NCBI GenBank assembly: GCA_903921135.1
Contig: CAIXOY010000260.1
Location: forward strand, 1-5,666
Origin: an uncultured Gammaproteobacteria bacterium
GTDB lineage: Bacteria > Pseudomonadota > Gammaproteobacteria > Pseudomonadales > UBA5518
Direction: 5' to 3'
DNA length: 5,666 nt
This document shows, piece by piece, positions 1 through 5,666 of this stretch. The notes under the pieces are model-generated. The model worked only from the letters and a program-made list of their open reading frames with translations, was not told the origin of the DNA and did not search any database. Each line of letters opens with the position of its first letter. Position 1 is the stretch's first letter. The position numbers and the translations under genes were made by a program.

Positions 1-1
1 C

Positions 2-1084
2 GATTCCTCCGGTCTCGAGCACCACGAGTCCAGTGACAACTGGGTGGGTGAACGTGCCATGGTCGAGCAGCAGGCCTTCCGCGCCATGGCAGGGCTGCTG
101 CCGCACGAGTACGCGCACTCCTGGAACGGCAAGTACCGCCGTCCCGTCGGTATCGCGCAGCCTGACTACCACGCCACGGTGGAGCCTGATCTGCTGTGGG
201 TATACGAGGGGCTCACCGAGTACCTGCAGGAGGTTCTGGCCGTGCGCAGCGGGCTCTTCAGCGAACAGGATCACCTGGACGACTGGGCCTACGCGGCCGC
301 CGAGATGGATCTGCACAAGGGCCGTGAGTGGCGCCCGCTGCAGGACACCGCCCGCGCCGTGCAGACGATGCGCGGGCAGCCGCAGGACTGGCTCTCGCGC
401 CGGCGCGGCGTGGACTACTACACCGAGGGCTCGCTGCTCTGGCTGGAGGCCGACGTGCTGATCCGGCAACTCTCGCGCGGCAAACGCAGCCTCGATGATT
501 TCTGCCGCAACTTCTTCGGGGGTGAGAGCTCGGGTCCGCGGGTCCTCACCTACGGCTTCGCCGACGTGGTGCAGGCCCTGAATGCCGTGCAGCCCTACGA
601 CTGGGCAGCCTTCTGGCGCGAGCGGCTCGATCGCACCCGCCCCGGTGCGCCGCTGGAAGGCATCGCCAAGGGCGGATGGACTCTCGCGTATGCGGCCGAA
701 CCCAACGCGATGCAGCAGGCCTATGACGCGGCCGGCAAGCGCATCGACATGCGCCATTCGCTGGGCTTCGCACTCTCGGAGGAAGACGCGTTGATCGCCG
801 ACATCATCCCGGGCAGTGTCGCAGACCGCGCGGGGCTTGCCCCCGGCTCGGTGCTGGTGGCGGTGAACGGGCGCAAGTGGTCGAAGGTCCTTCTGGACGA
901 TGCGCTCCGCGCGAGCGTTGCGGCGCCCGTCACCATCGAGCTTCTGGTGCAGAACGACGATGTCTTCTCCACCTTTGCTCTGCCTTACCAGGGCGGCGCA
1001 CGCTATCCGCGGCTCGAACGCGCGGGCGGCACCCGCGATCTGCTGAGTGAGATCGCGCGTCCTCGCGCGGGCAAGCAGCGGTAG
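2..1084 (+). CDS. M61 family metallopeptidase with C-terminal PDZ domain (5' end outside window)
   Basis: Zinc aminopeptidase of the M61 (glycyl aminopeptidase-like) family; 360 residues are visible. The frame is open to the window edge, and the first residues (GLEHHESSDN) match the conserved M61 stretch before the zinc site. The GTG at 44 is therefore an internal Val codon and the gene starts upstream. The zinc motif HEYAH lies at visible residues 35-39 (bases 104-118), with Glu36 as the expected catalytic base. The third ligand is probably Glu69 in the YEGLTEY motif, about 30 residues on, as in M61. A PDZ domain covers about residues 251-327 and includes the typical PGSVADRAGLAPGSVLVAVNG run. 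M61 enzymes remove N-terminal residues from peptides and are often exported; whether this one is cannot be seen because the N-terminus is missing. It ends at TAG 1082-1084. A hairpin separates it from the next gene, so it probably belongs to another transcript. Confidence 0.92.
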   Translation, partial: DSSGLEHHESSDNWVGERAMVEQQAFRAMAGLLPHEYAHSWNGKYRRPVGIAQPDYHATVEPDLLWVYEGLTEYLQEVLAVRSGLFSEQDHLDDWAYAAAEMDLHKGREWRPLQDTARAVQTMRGQPQDWLSRRRGVDYYTEGSLLWLEADVLIRQLSRGKRSLDDFCRNFFGGESSGPRVLTYGFADVVQALNAVQPYDWAAFWRERLDRTRPGAPLEGIAKGGWTLAYAAEPNAMQQAYDAAGKRIDMRHSLGFALSEEDALIADIIPGSVADRAGLAPGSVLVAVNGRKWSKVLLDDALRASVAAPVTIELLVQNDDVFSTFALPYQGGARYPRLERAGGTRDLLSEIARPRAGKQR

Positions 1085-1090
1085 GGCTTT

Positions 1091-1121
1091 CCCCGCGCGT
1101 CCTCCGGGTCGCGCGGGGTTT
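1091..1121 (+). terminator. Terminator-like GC-rich hairpin after the M61 gene
   Basis: Perfect 8-bp inverted repeat CCCCGCGC (1091-1098) and GCGCGGGG (1111-1118) around a 12-nt loop, followed by only three T residues. It begins 7 nt after the peptidase stop. Position and stem strength suggest a transcription terminator; the short T tract makes this less certain. No T run follows it on the other strand, so it would act on plus-strand transcripts. Confidence 0.5.
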
Positions 1122-1166
1122 GCCGCTCGCTGCCGCTTTCGGTCACCATCCGGCTTTACAGTTCCC

Positions 1167-1172
1167 GGGAGA
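1167..1172 (+). promoter_or_regulatory. Ribosome binding site of the aminotransferase gene
   Basis: GGGAGA at 1167-1172, 8 nt before the ATG at 1181, supports that start. The promoter of the three-gene operon should lie between about 1119 and 1166 or further upstream. A TTTACA at 1155-1160 could be a -10 box, but no -35 box sits at a proper distance, so no promoter is called. Confidence 0.55.
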
Positions 1173-1180
1173 ATCCCCAC

Positions 1181-2341
1181 ATGGTCGTGCGCACCTTCGA
1201 CAGCAACCCTGCCCCCGGTTGCATCAATTTCGGCATCGGCCAGCCCTCGGGCGATCTCACGCCGCCGGAGCTGTTCCGTGAGCTGAGCGAGCGTTTCTAC
1301 GCCGCCACCACGGCCGCTGATTTCAACTACGGCGATACGCGCGGCGACCCGCAGTTCATCGCCTCTCTCGCGGATTTCGTCGAGCGCTCCTACGGGCAGC
1401 GGCCTGATCCCTCAGAGCTCTTTCTAACGGCCGGCAATTCGCAGGCGCTCGAGTTCGTCTGCGAACGTTTCACCAAACCCGGTGACACGGTGTTCGTCGA
1501 CGAACCCTGCTATTTCCTCGCGTTCCAGATCCTCGCCGACCGCGGGCTCGACATTGTGTCGATCCCGCTCGATGCGAACGGCATGCGGATCGACGTGGTT
1601 GAGGACCTGCTGAAGACCCGCAAGCCCGCGCTCCTCTACACCATTCCGAGCTTCAACAACCCCACGGGTGTCACGCTCTCTCGGGAGCGCCGCGAGCGGC
1701 TTGCCGATCTCAGCCGCGAACACGGTTTCGTGGTGGCCGCAGACGAGGTCTACCAGTTGCTCTCCTACGAGGGCGAGGTGCCGCCGGCGATGGCCACGCT
1801 CACGGGGCGGGGCAACGTGATCTCGATGGGCTCGTTCTCGAAGATCCTCGCGCCGGCGCTGCGCGTGGGCTGGATACAGGCCGATGCGAAACTCGTGAGC
1901 CGCATGCTGGAGAGCGGCTGGGTGAACAGCGGCGGTGCCGTGAACCAGCTGGGCTCGCTGCTGGTGCGCCAGGCCATCGATACCGGCGCGCTGGAGCGCC
2001 ACATCGCCTTCCTGCGCGATGCCTACCGCTCGCGGCTCGACACCATGCAGGCCGCGCTCGAAGAACATTTCTCCGGCATCGCCACCTGGACCAAGCCGCG
2101 TGGCGGCTATTTCGTGTGGATCACCCTGAATGCCGACATCGAGACCGCGCCCCTGAAGCCGCGCGCTCTTGAGGCCGGTGTGGGTTTCCAGCCGGGCAGC
2201 GCTTTCTCGGGGCCGGGTGGCTTCCGCAACTCGCTGCGGCTGAGTTTCGCGCACTACGACGAGTCCCGGATCCGCGAGGGTGTGGCACGGCTCGGCCGGG
2301 TGTTGCGGGAAGCGATGGCCACGGCAGGAGCCGCGCAGTGA
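1181..2341 (+). CDS. Class I/II PLP-dependent aminotransferase (LysN / MocR-catalytic-domain type)
   Basis: Fold-type I pyridoxal-phosphate aminotransferase, 386 residues, expected in the cytoplasm. It moves the amino group of an amino acid to a 2-oxo acid. The full motif set is present: FNYGDTRGDP near residues 48-57, SFNNPTG with the PLP-contacting Asn160, the ADEVY motif with Asp188 (pyridine nitrogen) and Tyr191, the Schiff-base lysine Lys221 in SFSKILAPALRVGW with Arg228 downstream, and Arg353 in LRLSF for the substrate carboxylate. The sequence resembles 2-aminoadipate transaminase (LysN) and the catalytic half of MocR regulators. It has no N-terminal winged helix, so it is an enzyme and not a regulator. 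The ATG start is supported by GGGAGA 8 nt upstream. It opens an operon: its TGA (2339-2341) overlaps the next ATG by one base. The specific amino donor cannot be read from the sequence; a neutral or dicarboxylic amino acid is possible. Confidence 0.93.
   Translation: MVVRTFDSNPAPGCINFGIGQPSGDLTPPELFRELSERFYAATTAADFNYGDTRGDPQFIASLADFVERSYGQRPDPSELFLTAGNSQALEFVCERFTKPGDTVFVDEPCYFLAFQILADRGLDIVSIPLDANGMRIDVVEDLLKTRKPALLYTIPSFNNPTGVTLSRERRERLADLSREHGFVVAADEVYQLLSYEGEVPPAMATLTGRGNVISMGSFSKILAPALRVGWIQADAKLVSRMLESGWVNSGGAVNQLGSLLVRQAIDTGALERHIAFLRDAYRSRLDTMQAALEEHFSGIATWTKPRGGYFVWITLNADIETAPLKPRALEAGVGFQPGSAFSGPGGFRNSLRLSFAHYDESRIREGVARLGRVLREAMATAGAAQ
2325..2330 (+). promoter_or_regulatory. Ribosome binding site deciding the cupin start
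   Basis: CAGGAG at 2325-2330 inside the end of the aminotransferase gene, 10 nt before the ATG at 2341. It favours this ATG over the in-frame GTG at 2338. The arrangement TGATG (2339-2343) couples stop and restart, so ribosomes finishing the aminotransferase can begin the cupin gene. Confidence 0.6.
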
Positions 2342-3111
2342 TGGCCGGAGCGGTCTGGGGCAAGATCGACGCTTCCCGGTCGGGCTGGGTCTCGGATCCG
2401 CTGCCCGTAGACGCGCGCGTGCTCGTGCGCACGCCGCCGCACGACGGCGCACCGCCGATGCTGCAACTGGAACTGCCACCGGGTGTCGTACTCGGGCCGC
2501 ATCGTTTCCTGGCCGACTGCCTCTGCATCGTGGTGAGTGGCGGCGTTGACTGTGATGGTGAGGGCCATTTCGGCCCCCCTGATATGCGCTTCTGCGGAGC
2601 CGGCCACGGCAGCGCCGGCATGCGCGCGGGTGAGCAGGGGGCCATCGTGCTGCTGGTGGCCACGGCGGGGGAGCTCGGTATCGATTGGTCCCCCGAGGCG
2701 CCACTCACCACCTTGTGTGCGAAACGCGTGAGTTTCGGCGACGTGGCCTTCGTTGATTTCCCCGACGCGGCCGGGCGCGACACGCAGCCGGTCCAACCTC
2801 TTTTCACCGACGGACCCCATCTGCTGCGCACGCGATTCGCGCCCGATTTCGTGGCCGGCGAGCACTGGCATGACTTCGATACGGTTTACTGCATTCTCGA
2901 CGGCGCGATGCAGTTCGGGCCGCGCGAGCCCTGGTACCGACGCGGAGATCTGCGCTGGGTGAAGGGCGGCCACGCCTACGGCCCGGAGCAGCCTGGTCCG
3001 GAGGGCGTCGAGTTCCTGCTGCTCAGCTGCGGTGGCTCCATCAGCCTGCGCTGGGCTGATCTGGAGGCCGCGCCTCACGGGCGGGTTTTTGTGTCGGATC
3101 GGCCCTCATGA
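2341..3111 (+). CDS. Two-domain cupin (bicupin-like) protein
   Basis: Cupin-fold protein of 256 residues with no signal peptide, so probably cytoplasmic. The C-terminal cupin (about residues 160-240) is clear. Motif 1 reads GEHWHDFDTVYCILDG, with His175 and His177 as likely metal ligands. Motif 2 reads GDLRWVKGGHAYGPE, with His211 as the third. The Glu usual in motif 1 is not at its normal place; Asp178, Asp180 or Thr181 stands there instead. The N-terminal half (about 40-115) repeats the pattern more loosely, with LGPHRF (His54), a VSGGV turn and CGAGHG (His89), so it looks like a second, degenerate cupin. Cupins include dioxygenases, isomerases and ligand sensors; I do not recognise the exact family. 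It sits between an aminotransferase and an amino acid transporter, overlapping the first by 1 nt and the second by 4 nt. A role in metabolism or sensing of the same compound is therefore likely. Confidence 0.83.
   Translation: MAGAVWGKIDASRSGWVSDPLPVDARVLVRTPPHDGAPPMLQLELPPGVVLGPHRFLADCLCIVVSGGVDCDGEGHFGPPDMRFCGAGHGSAGMRAGEQGAIVLLVATAGELGIDWSPEAPLTTLCAKRVSFGDVAFVDFPDAAGRDTQPVQPLFTDGPHLLRTRFAPDFVAGEHWHDFDTVYCILDGAMQFGPREPWYRRGDLRWVKGGHAYGPEQPGPEGVEFLLLSCGGSISLRWADLEAAPHGRVFVSDRPS
3068..3090 (+). terminator. Possible attenuator hairpin at the end of the cupin gene
   Basis: CC-CGCC (3068-3074, with G3070 bulged) can pair with GGCGGG (3080-3085) around the loop TCACG, followed at once by TTTTT (3086-3090). 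The form is that of a short intrinsic terminator. It lies in translated cupin sequence 18 nt before the transporter start, so it could reduce read-through only when the cupin is poorly translated. The stem is short and could be chance. Confidence 0.25.
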
Positions 3112-4667
3112 GGCGGGCCGGCGGGCTTCACCGCTACCTCGGGAGCGTGCTCCTTCTCGTTCTCTCGGTTTGCTGCGTTCCGGGATATGGCGCCGGATCC
3201 GATTCCGGCTCTGCGCCCCGTCTGTCAAAGGTCTCCGACCTCCATGACAAGCGCATCGGCGTGCAACTGGGTACGGTCTTCGATACCTACGCCACCCGCA
3301 CCTTTCCCGACGCCACCATCCTGCAGTTCCCGACCTATCAGGACATGACCCTCGCCGTCACGGCCGGCAAGATCGACGCCGGCCTGAGCGATGTGGACAC
3401 CCTCGCCGAGGTGATGCGTGCCGAGCCTTCGCTGGTGTCCTTCGGCGAGCCGCTGTTCTCCTCGCCGGTGGCGGCGGGCTTCCGCAAGGACAATGCCGCT
3501 CTGCGCCAGGCCTTCGATGCCTTCCTCGCGGAGATCCGCGCGAACGGCACATATGACGACATGGTGCGGCGCTGGATGCGCGAGCGCGGCAGGCAGATGC
3601 CGGTGCTGCCCGCGACCGCCACCGAGGGTGTGCTGACGGTCGGCATCTCGACCGGCGGATTCCCTTTCTGCGCTGTGCAGGACGGTGATCTCGCGGGTTT
3701 TGACGTGGAGCTCGCCAAGCGCTTCGCTGCGCACATCGGCAAGGAACTGCGCTTCGCCAACCAGGAGTTCGGCGGCCTGATCGCCGCGCTGGTGAGCGGC
3801 AAGATCGACACGATCATCGCCGACATGTACGCGACGGACGAGCGCAGGAAGCAGATCGACTTCTCCGAGCCCTATTTCGCGCAGGACAATGTCGCCTTCA
3901 CGTTGCGCGCGAACACCCTGCCTGCGACTGCTGCCGATGCATCGCCTGCCGAGGCTCCCGACGGCCGCTCGTTCATGCAGAACGTGAAGGAGGGCTTCGA
4001 GGCCAACATCCTGCGCGAGAAGCGCTACCTGCTGCTTTGGGACGGACTGACAGCCACGGTGCTGATCTCGGTGTTCTCGACGCTGCTAGGCACCGCGCTC
4101 GGTGCCCTCGTCTGCTACATGCGGATGTCCCCACTGGCGGCGCTGCGCGTGCCCGCGCGGGGCTACATCGCGGTGCTTCGCGGCATTCCCGTGCTGGTGC
4201 TGCTGATGCTGATCTTCTACGTGGCATTTGGCTCGGTGAACATCGACCCGGTGTACGTGGCGGTGATGGCCTTCGGCATGAACTTCGCGGCCTATGTCTC
4301 GGAGATATTCCGCTCCGGCATCGAAGGCGTGGACCCTGGACAGTCCGAGGCCGGCATCGCCATGGGTTTCAGCCGCACGCAGACCTTTCTGTACATCGTG
4401 CTGCCGCAGATGGTCCAGCGCGTATTGCCGGTCTACAAGGGCGAGTTCATCTCGCTCGTGAAGATGACGTCGGTGGTGGGCTACATCGCGGTGCAGGACC
4501 TCACCAAGGCCGGCGACATCATCCGCAGTCGAACCTTCGACGCGTTCTTCCCGCTGGTGATGGTGGCGGTGCTGTACTTCCTGATCTCGTGGGTGCTGCT
4601 GCAGGCGCTGGATTACCTGGAGCGCGTCACTGATCCGCGCTCCCGCCGCACAGCCCTCAGGAACTGA
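3108..4667 (+). CDS. Polar amino acid ABC transporter, fused substrate-binding protein and permease
   Basis: Fusion of 519 residues from the His/Glu/Gln/Arg/opine (PAAT) uptake family. Residues 1-30 form a signal sequence (RR near the N-terminus, then LGSVLLLVLS). Residues 43-157 resemble lobe 2 of a bacterial SBP family 3 protein: KRIGVQLGT, then GKIDAGLSD with Asp95 as the likely amino-group ligand, then NGTYDDMVRRWM. Residues 174-267 resemble lobe 1: VLTVGI, GFDVELAKRF, GLIAALVSGKIDTIIADMYATDERRKQIDFSEPYF, with Arg246 as the likely carboxylate ligand. An Ala/Pro/Asp-rich linker (270-287) leads to the permease (about 300-505), with some five membrane spans and the EAA loop SEAGIAMGFSRTQTFLYIVLPQ (413-434), where the ATPase docks. 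A periplasmic N-terminus and cytoplasmic C-terminus fit HisM/HisQ topology. The start lies in an ATGA overlap with the cupin stop and lacks a good Shine-Dalgarno, so translation is probably coupled. No ATPase gene follows. Confidence 0.93.
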   Translation: MRRAGGLHRYLGSVLLLVLSVCCVPGYGAGSDSGSAPRLSKVSDLHDKRIGVQLGTVFDTYATRTFPDATILQFPTYQDMTLAVTAGKIDAGLSDVDTLAEVMRAEPSLVSFGEPLFSSPVAAGFRKDNAALRQAFDAFLAEIRANGTYDDMVRRWMRERGRQMPVLPATATEGVLTVGISTGGFPFCAVQDGDLAGFDVELAKRFAAHIGKELRFANQEFGGLIAALVSGKIDTIIADMYATDERRKQIDFSEPYFAQDNVAFTLRANTLPATAADASPAEAPDGRSFMQNVKEGFEANILREKRYLLLWDGLTATVLISVFSTLLGTALGALVCYMRMSPLAALRVPARGYIAVLRGIPVLVLLMLIFYVAFGSVNIDPVYVAVMAFGMNFAAYVSEIFRSGIEGVDPGQSEAGIAMGFSRTQTFLYIVLPQMVQRVLPVYKGEFISLVKMTSVVGYIAVQDLTKAGDIIRSRTFDAFFPLVMVAVLYFLISWVLLQALDYLERVTDPRSRRTALRN

Positions 4668-5538
4668 TCTTCGGCGCCAGCTTGTCTTGCGTGCGCAGCT
4701 CGAAATCGCTGGCGTCGTGACGCTCGATCAGCTGCTCCTCCGGCTTGCCCCATCTGACGTTCACGATGCGCCCGCGCTTGACCGCGGGCCTTGCGCCGAT
4801 CTCGGCTGACCAGCGGATCACGTTCGTGTAGGACTGCACGTCGAGGAATTCCCCGCCACCGTACAGGAGCCCATCCGCCAGCGCGCCGTACCAGGGCCAG
4901 ATGGCCATGTCGGCAATGGTGTAGTCGGCTCCGGCAATGAACCTGGTTCCGGCGAGTTGCCGGTTGAGCACGTCGAGTTGCCGTTTGGTTTCCATCGCGA
5001 AGCGATCGATGGCGTACTCGATCTTGGTGGGCGCGTAGGCATAGAAGTGGCCGAAGCCACCGCCCAGGTACGGTGTGCTCGCCATCTGCCAGAAGAGCCA
5101 CGAGAGGCATTCACCGCGCAGCGTAGGCTCGGTGGGCAGGAAGGCGCCGAATTTCTCTGCGAGGTAGAGCAGGATCGCGCCGGATTCGAAGACGCGCGTG
5201 GGCGTGGGCGTGCTGCGGTCGACCAGCGCCGGGATCTTGGAGTTCGGGTTGGCGGCCACGAAACCGCTGCCGAACTGATCGCCCTCGAGGATGTTCACGA
5301 GCCATGCGTCGTACTCCGCGCCGCTGTGGCCGAGCGCGAGCAATTCCTCGAGCATCACCGTCACCTTGATGCCGTTCGGCGTGCCGAGCGAATAGAGTTG
5401 CAGCGGGTGCCTTCCGACGGGGAGTTCCTTCTCATGCGTGGGGCCGGCAACAGGGCGATTGATGTTGGCGAACTTGCCGCCCGCGTTGCGGTTCCACGTC
5501 CAGACCTTGGGCGGGACATAACCGTTTTCTTCGGACAC
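4657..5538 (-). CDS. yghU: YghU-type glutathione S-transferase / glutathione-dependent disulfide reductase
   Basis: Cytosolic GST-superfamily protein of 293 residues, close to Escherichia coli YghU (288 residues) over its whole length. The family binds glutathione and shows disulfide-bond reductase activity, with weak classical transferase activity. The N-terminal extension (PPKVWTWN, then FANINRPVAGPTHEKELPVG) is typical of YghU and absent from most GSTs. In the thioredoxin-like domain, LYSLGTPNG gives Thr53 and Asn55 near the active site, SKIPAL supplies cis-Pro103, and FESGAILLYLAEKF supplies Glu118 and Ser119 for the glutathione gamma-glutamyl group. The helical domain holds GGGFGHFYAYAP, YTIADMAIWPWYG and the C-terminal RPAVKRGRIVN and ERHDASDFE signatures. 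The GTG at 5538 is chosen because AGGAG lies 7 nt upstream and the length then matches the family; a longer reading from 5640 would run through repeat DNA. The 3' end overlaps the transporter gene by 11 nt in convergent orientation. Confidence 0.96.
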   Translation of the reverse strand: MSEENGYVPPKVWTWNRNAGGKFANINRPVAGPTHEKELPVGRHPLQLYSLGTPNGIKVTVMLEELLALGHSGAEYDAWLVNILEGDQFGSGFVAANPNSKIPALVDRSTPTPTRVFESGAILLYLAEKFGAFLPTEPTLRGECLSWLFWQMASTPYLGGGFGHFYAYAPTKIEYAIDRFAMETKRQLDVLNRQLAGTRFIAGADYTIADMAIWPWYGALADGLLYGGGEFLDVQSYTNVIRWSAEIGARPAVKRGRIVNVRWGKPEEQLIERHDASDFELRTQDKLAPKISS

Positions 5539-5545
5539 GCGGGAT

Positions 5546-5550
5546 CTCCT
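5546..5550 (-). promoter_or_regulatory. Strong Shine-Dalgarno of yghU
   Basis: CTCCT on the plus strand reads AGGAG on the minus strand, 7 nt before the GTG start at 5538. It decides the start against the upstream in-frame ATG at 5640. Confidence 0.8.
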
Positions 5551-5570
5551 CTGCGGGTGGTTCGGGAAGC

Positions 5571-5593
5571 GCGCCAATGGTAACCAATGGCGC
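5571..5593. promoter_or_regulatory. 23-bp near-perfect palindrome upstream of yghU, possible operator
   Basis: The arms read GCGCCA-A-TGGT, then a central A (5582), then ACCA-A-TGGCGC, so 10 of 11 base pairs are symmetric. The same stretch is also two direct copies of CCAATGG (5574-5580 and 5584-5590) 10 bp apart, about one helical turn. It lies 33-55 nt before the yghU start. Both features suit a dimeric regulator. A minus-strand TACCAT (5582-5577) could be a -10 box inside it, but no good -35 box is seen. The regulator is not known. Confidence 0.4.
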
Positions 5594-5610
5594 GGCGCCG
5601 TGGCGCCCCT

Positions 5611-5640
5611 TCCTGCGGGAGCTGGCCATGCCCGCGACAC
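5611..5640 (+). repeat. REP-like palindromic repeat, copy 1
   Basis: The unit contains GCGGGAGC followed by GGCCATGCCCGCGACA. The inner arms GCTGGC (5621-5626) and GCCCGC (5630-5635) pair at five of six positions around the loop CAT. The form GGGAGC-GGGC-loop-GCCCGCGA is that of REP elements known from Pseudomonas and related gammaproteobacteria. It is intergenic, upstream of yghU. Confidence 0.5.
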
Positions 5641-5644
5641 CTCT

Positions 5645-5666
5645 CCCCGTGGGAGCGGGCAGTGCC
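5645..5666 (+). repeat. REP-like palindromic repeat, copy 2 (cut by window end)
   Basis: GTGGGAGCGGGCAGTGCC starts at 5649. Aligned from 5645, it matches copy 1 (5611-5632) at 16 of 22 positions. It replaces the mismatched T of copy 1 (5623) by G (5657), which would give a perfect stem if the sequence continues CGC. The period between the copies is 34 nt, in the same orientation. The window ends inside the element. Confidence 0.5.

Noticed and set aside
44..46. GTG at 44 as the true start of the M61 gene
   Set aside because: The same frame is open to base 2 and encodes conserved M61 residues before it. The zinc site would otherwise lie only 20 residues from the N-terminus, without the family's N-terminal domain.
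1424..2704. 426-codon open frame on the minus strand across the aminotransferase and cupin genes
   Set aside because: The product is rich in Arg, His and Pro with no recognisable domain, and both plus-strand genes beneath it have full family motifs. Long antisense frames are expected in high-GC DNA.
3108..3200. Lipoprotein signal with Cys22 or Cys23 in the transporter fusion
   Set aside because: The residues before the cysteine (LSV) do not give a good lipobox, since Val stands where Gly, Ala or Ser is expected. A plain signal sequence or anchor explains the segment.
3192..3209. Perfect 6-bp hairpin GCCGGA / TCCGGC early in the transporter gene
   Set aside because: No T tract follows, it lies in coding sequence for a Gly/Ser linker, and such short GC arms occur by chance in this composition.
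4712..4723. Hairpin GCGT-CGTG-ACGC downstream of the transporter stop as its terminator
   Set aside because: The stem is only 4 bp, there is no T run, and it lies in the well-conserved C-terminal coding part of yghU (ERHDASDFE).
5539..5640. N-terminal extension of yghU by 34 residues from the ATG at 5640
   Set aside because: The added residues are low-complexity, cover the palindrome and REP-like DNA, and have no counterpart in YghU. The GTG at 5538 has a strong Shine-Dalgarno and gives the family length.
1..5666. CRISPR array, tRNA, rRNA, insertion sequence or phage genes
   Set aside because: No regular spaced repeats, tRNA-like cloverleaf sequence, transposase or phage motifs were seen; nearly all bases lie in metabolic or transport genes.

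Overview
The window is dense, high-GC DNA (about two thirds G+C by eye) with overlapping genes, short gaps and GTG starts. This fits a Gram-negative proteobacterium. The yghU-type glutathione transferase, the PDZ-bearing M61 peptidase and a REP-like repeat pair suggest a gammaproteobacterium, perhaps Xanthomonadales- or Nevskiales-like. That placement is an inference; no rRNA or other marker is present.

Layout: (1) bases 2-1084, plus strand: the C-terminal part of an M61 (glycyl aminopeptidase-like) metallopeptidase with a zinc site and a PDZ domain, its 5' end lying outside the window. (2) 1085-1180: a short gap with a GC-rich terminator-like hairpin and the ribosome binding site of the next gene. 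(3) 1181-4667, plus strand: a tight three-gene operon of a class I/II PLP aminotransferase, a two-domain cupin protein and a substrate-binding protein/permease fusion of the polar amino acid ABC family. The genes overlap by 1 nt and 4 nt. (4) 4657-5538, minus strand: a yghU-type glutathione S-transferase/disulfide reductase, converging on the operon with an 11-nt overlap of the 3' ends. (5) 5539-5666: its leader, holding a strong Shine-Dalgarno, a 23-bp near-perfect palindrome and two REP-like repeats running to the window edge.

The operon reads as a dedicated uptake-and-use module for an amino acid or related amine. The fusion would capture and import it, the aminotransferase would deaminate it, and the cupin would bind, modify or sense a product. 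Two points stand out. The fusion carries its binding-protein lobes in reversed order (lobe-2-like before lobe-1-like). It also has no ATPase gene beside it, because the next gene is convergent and unrelated, so the ATPase must come from elsewhere. The specific substrate cannot be read from the sequence.
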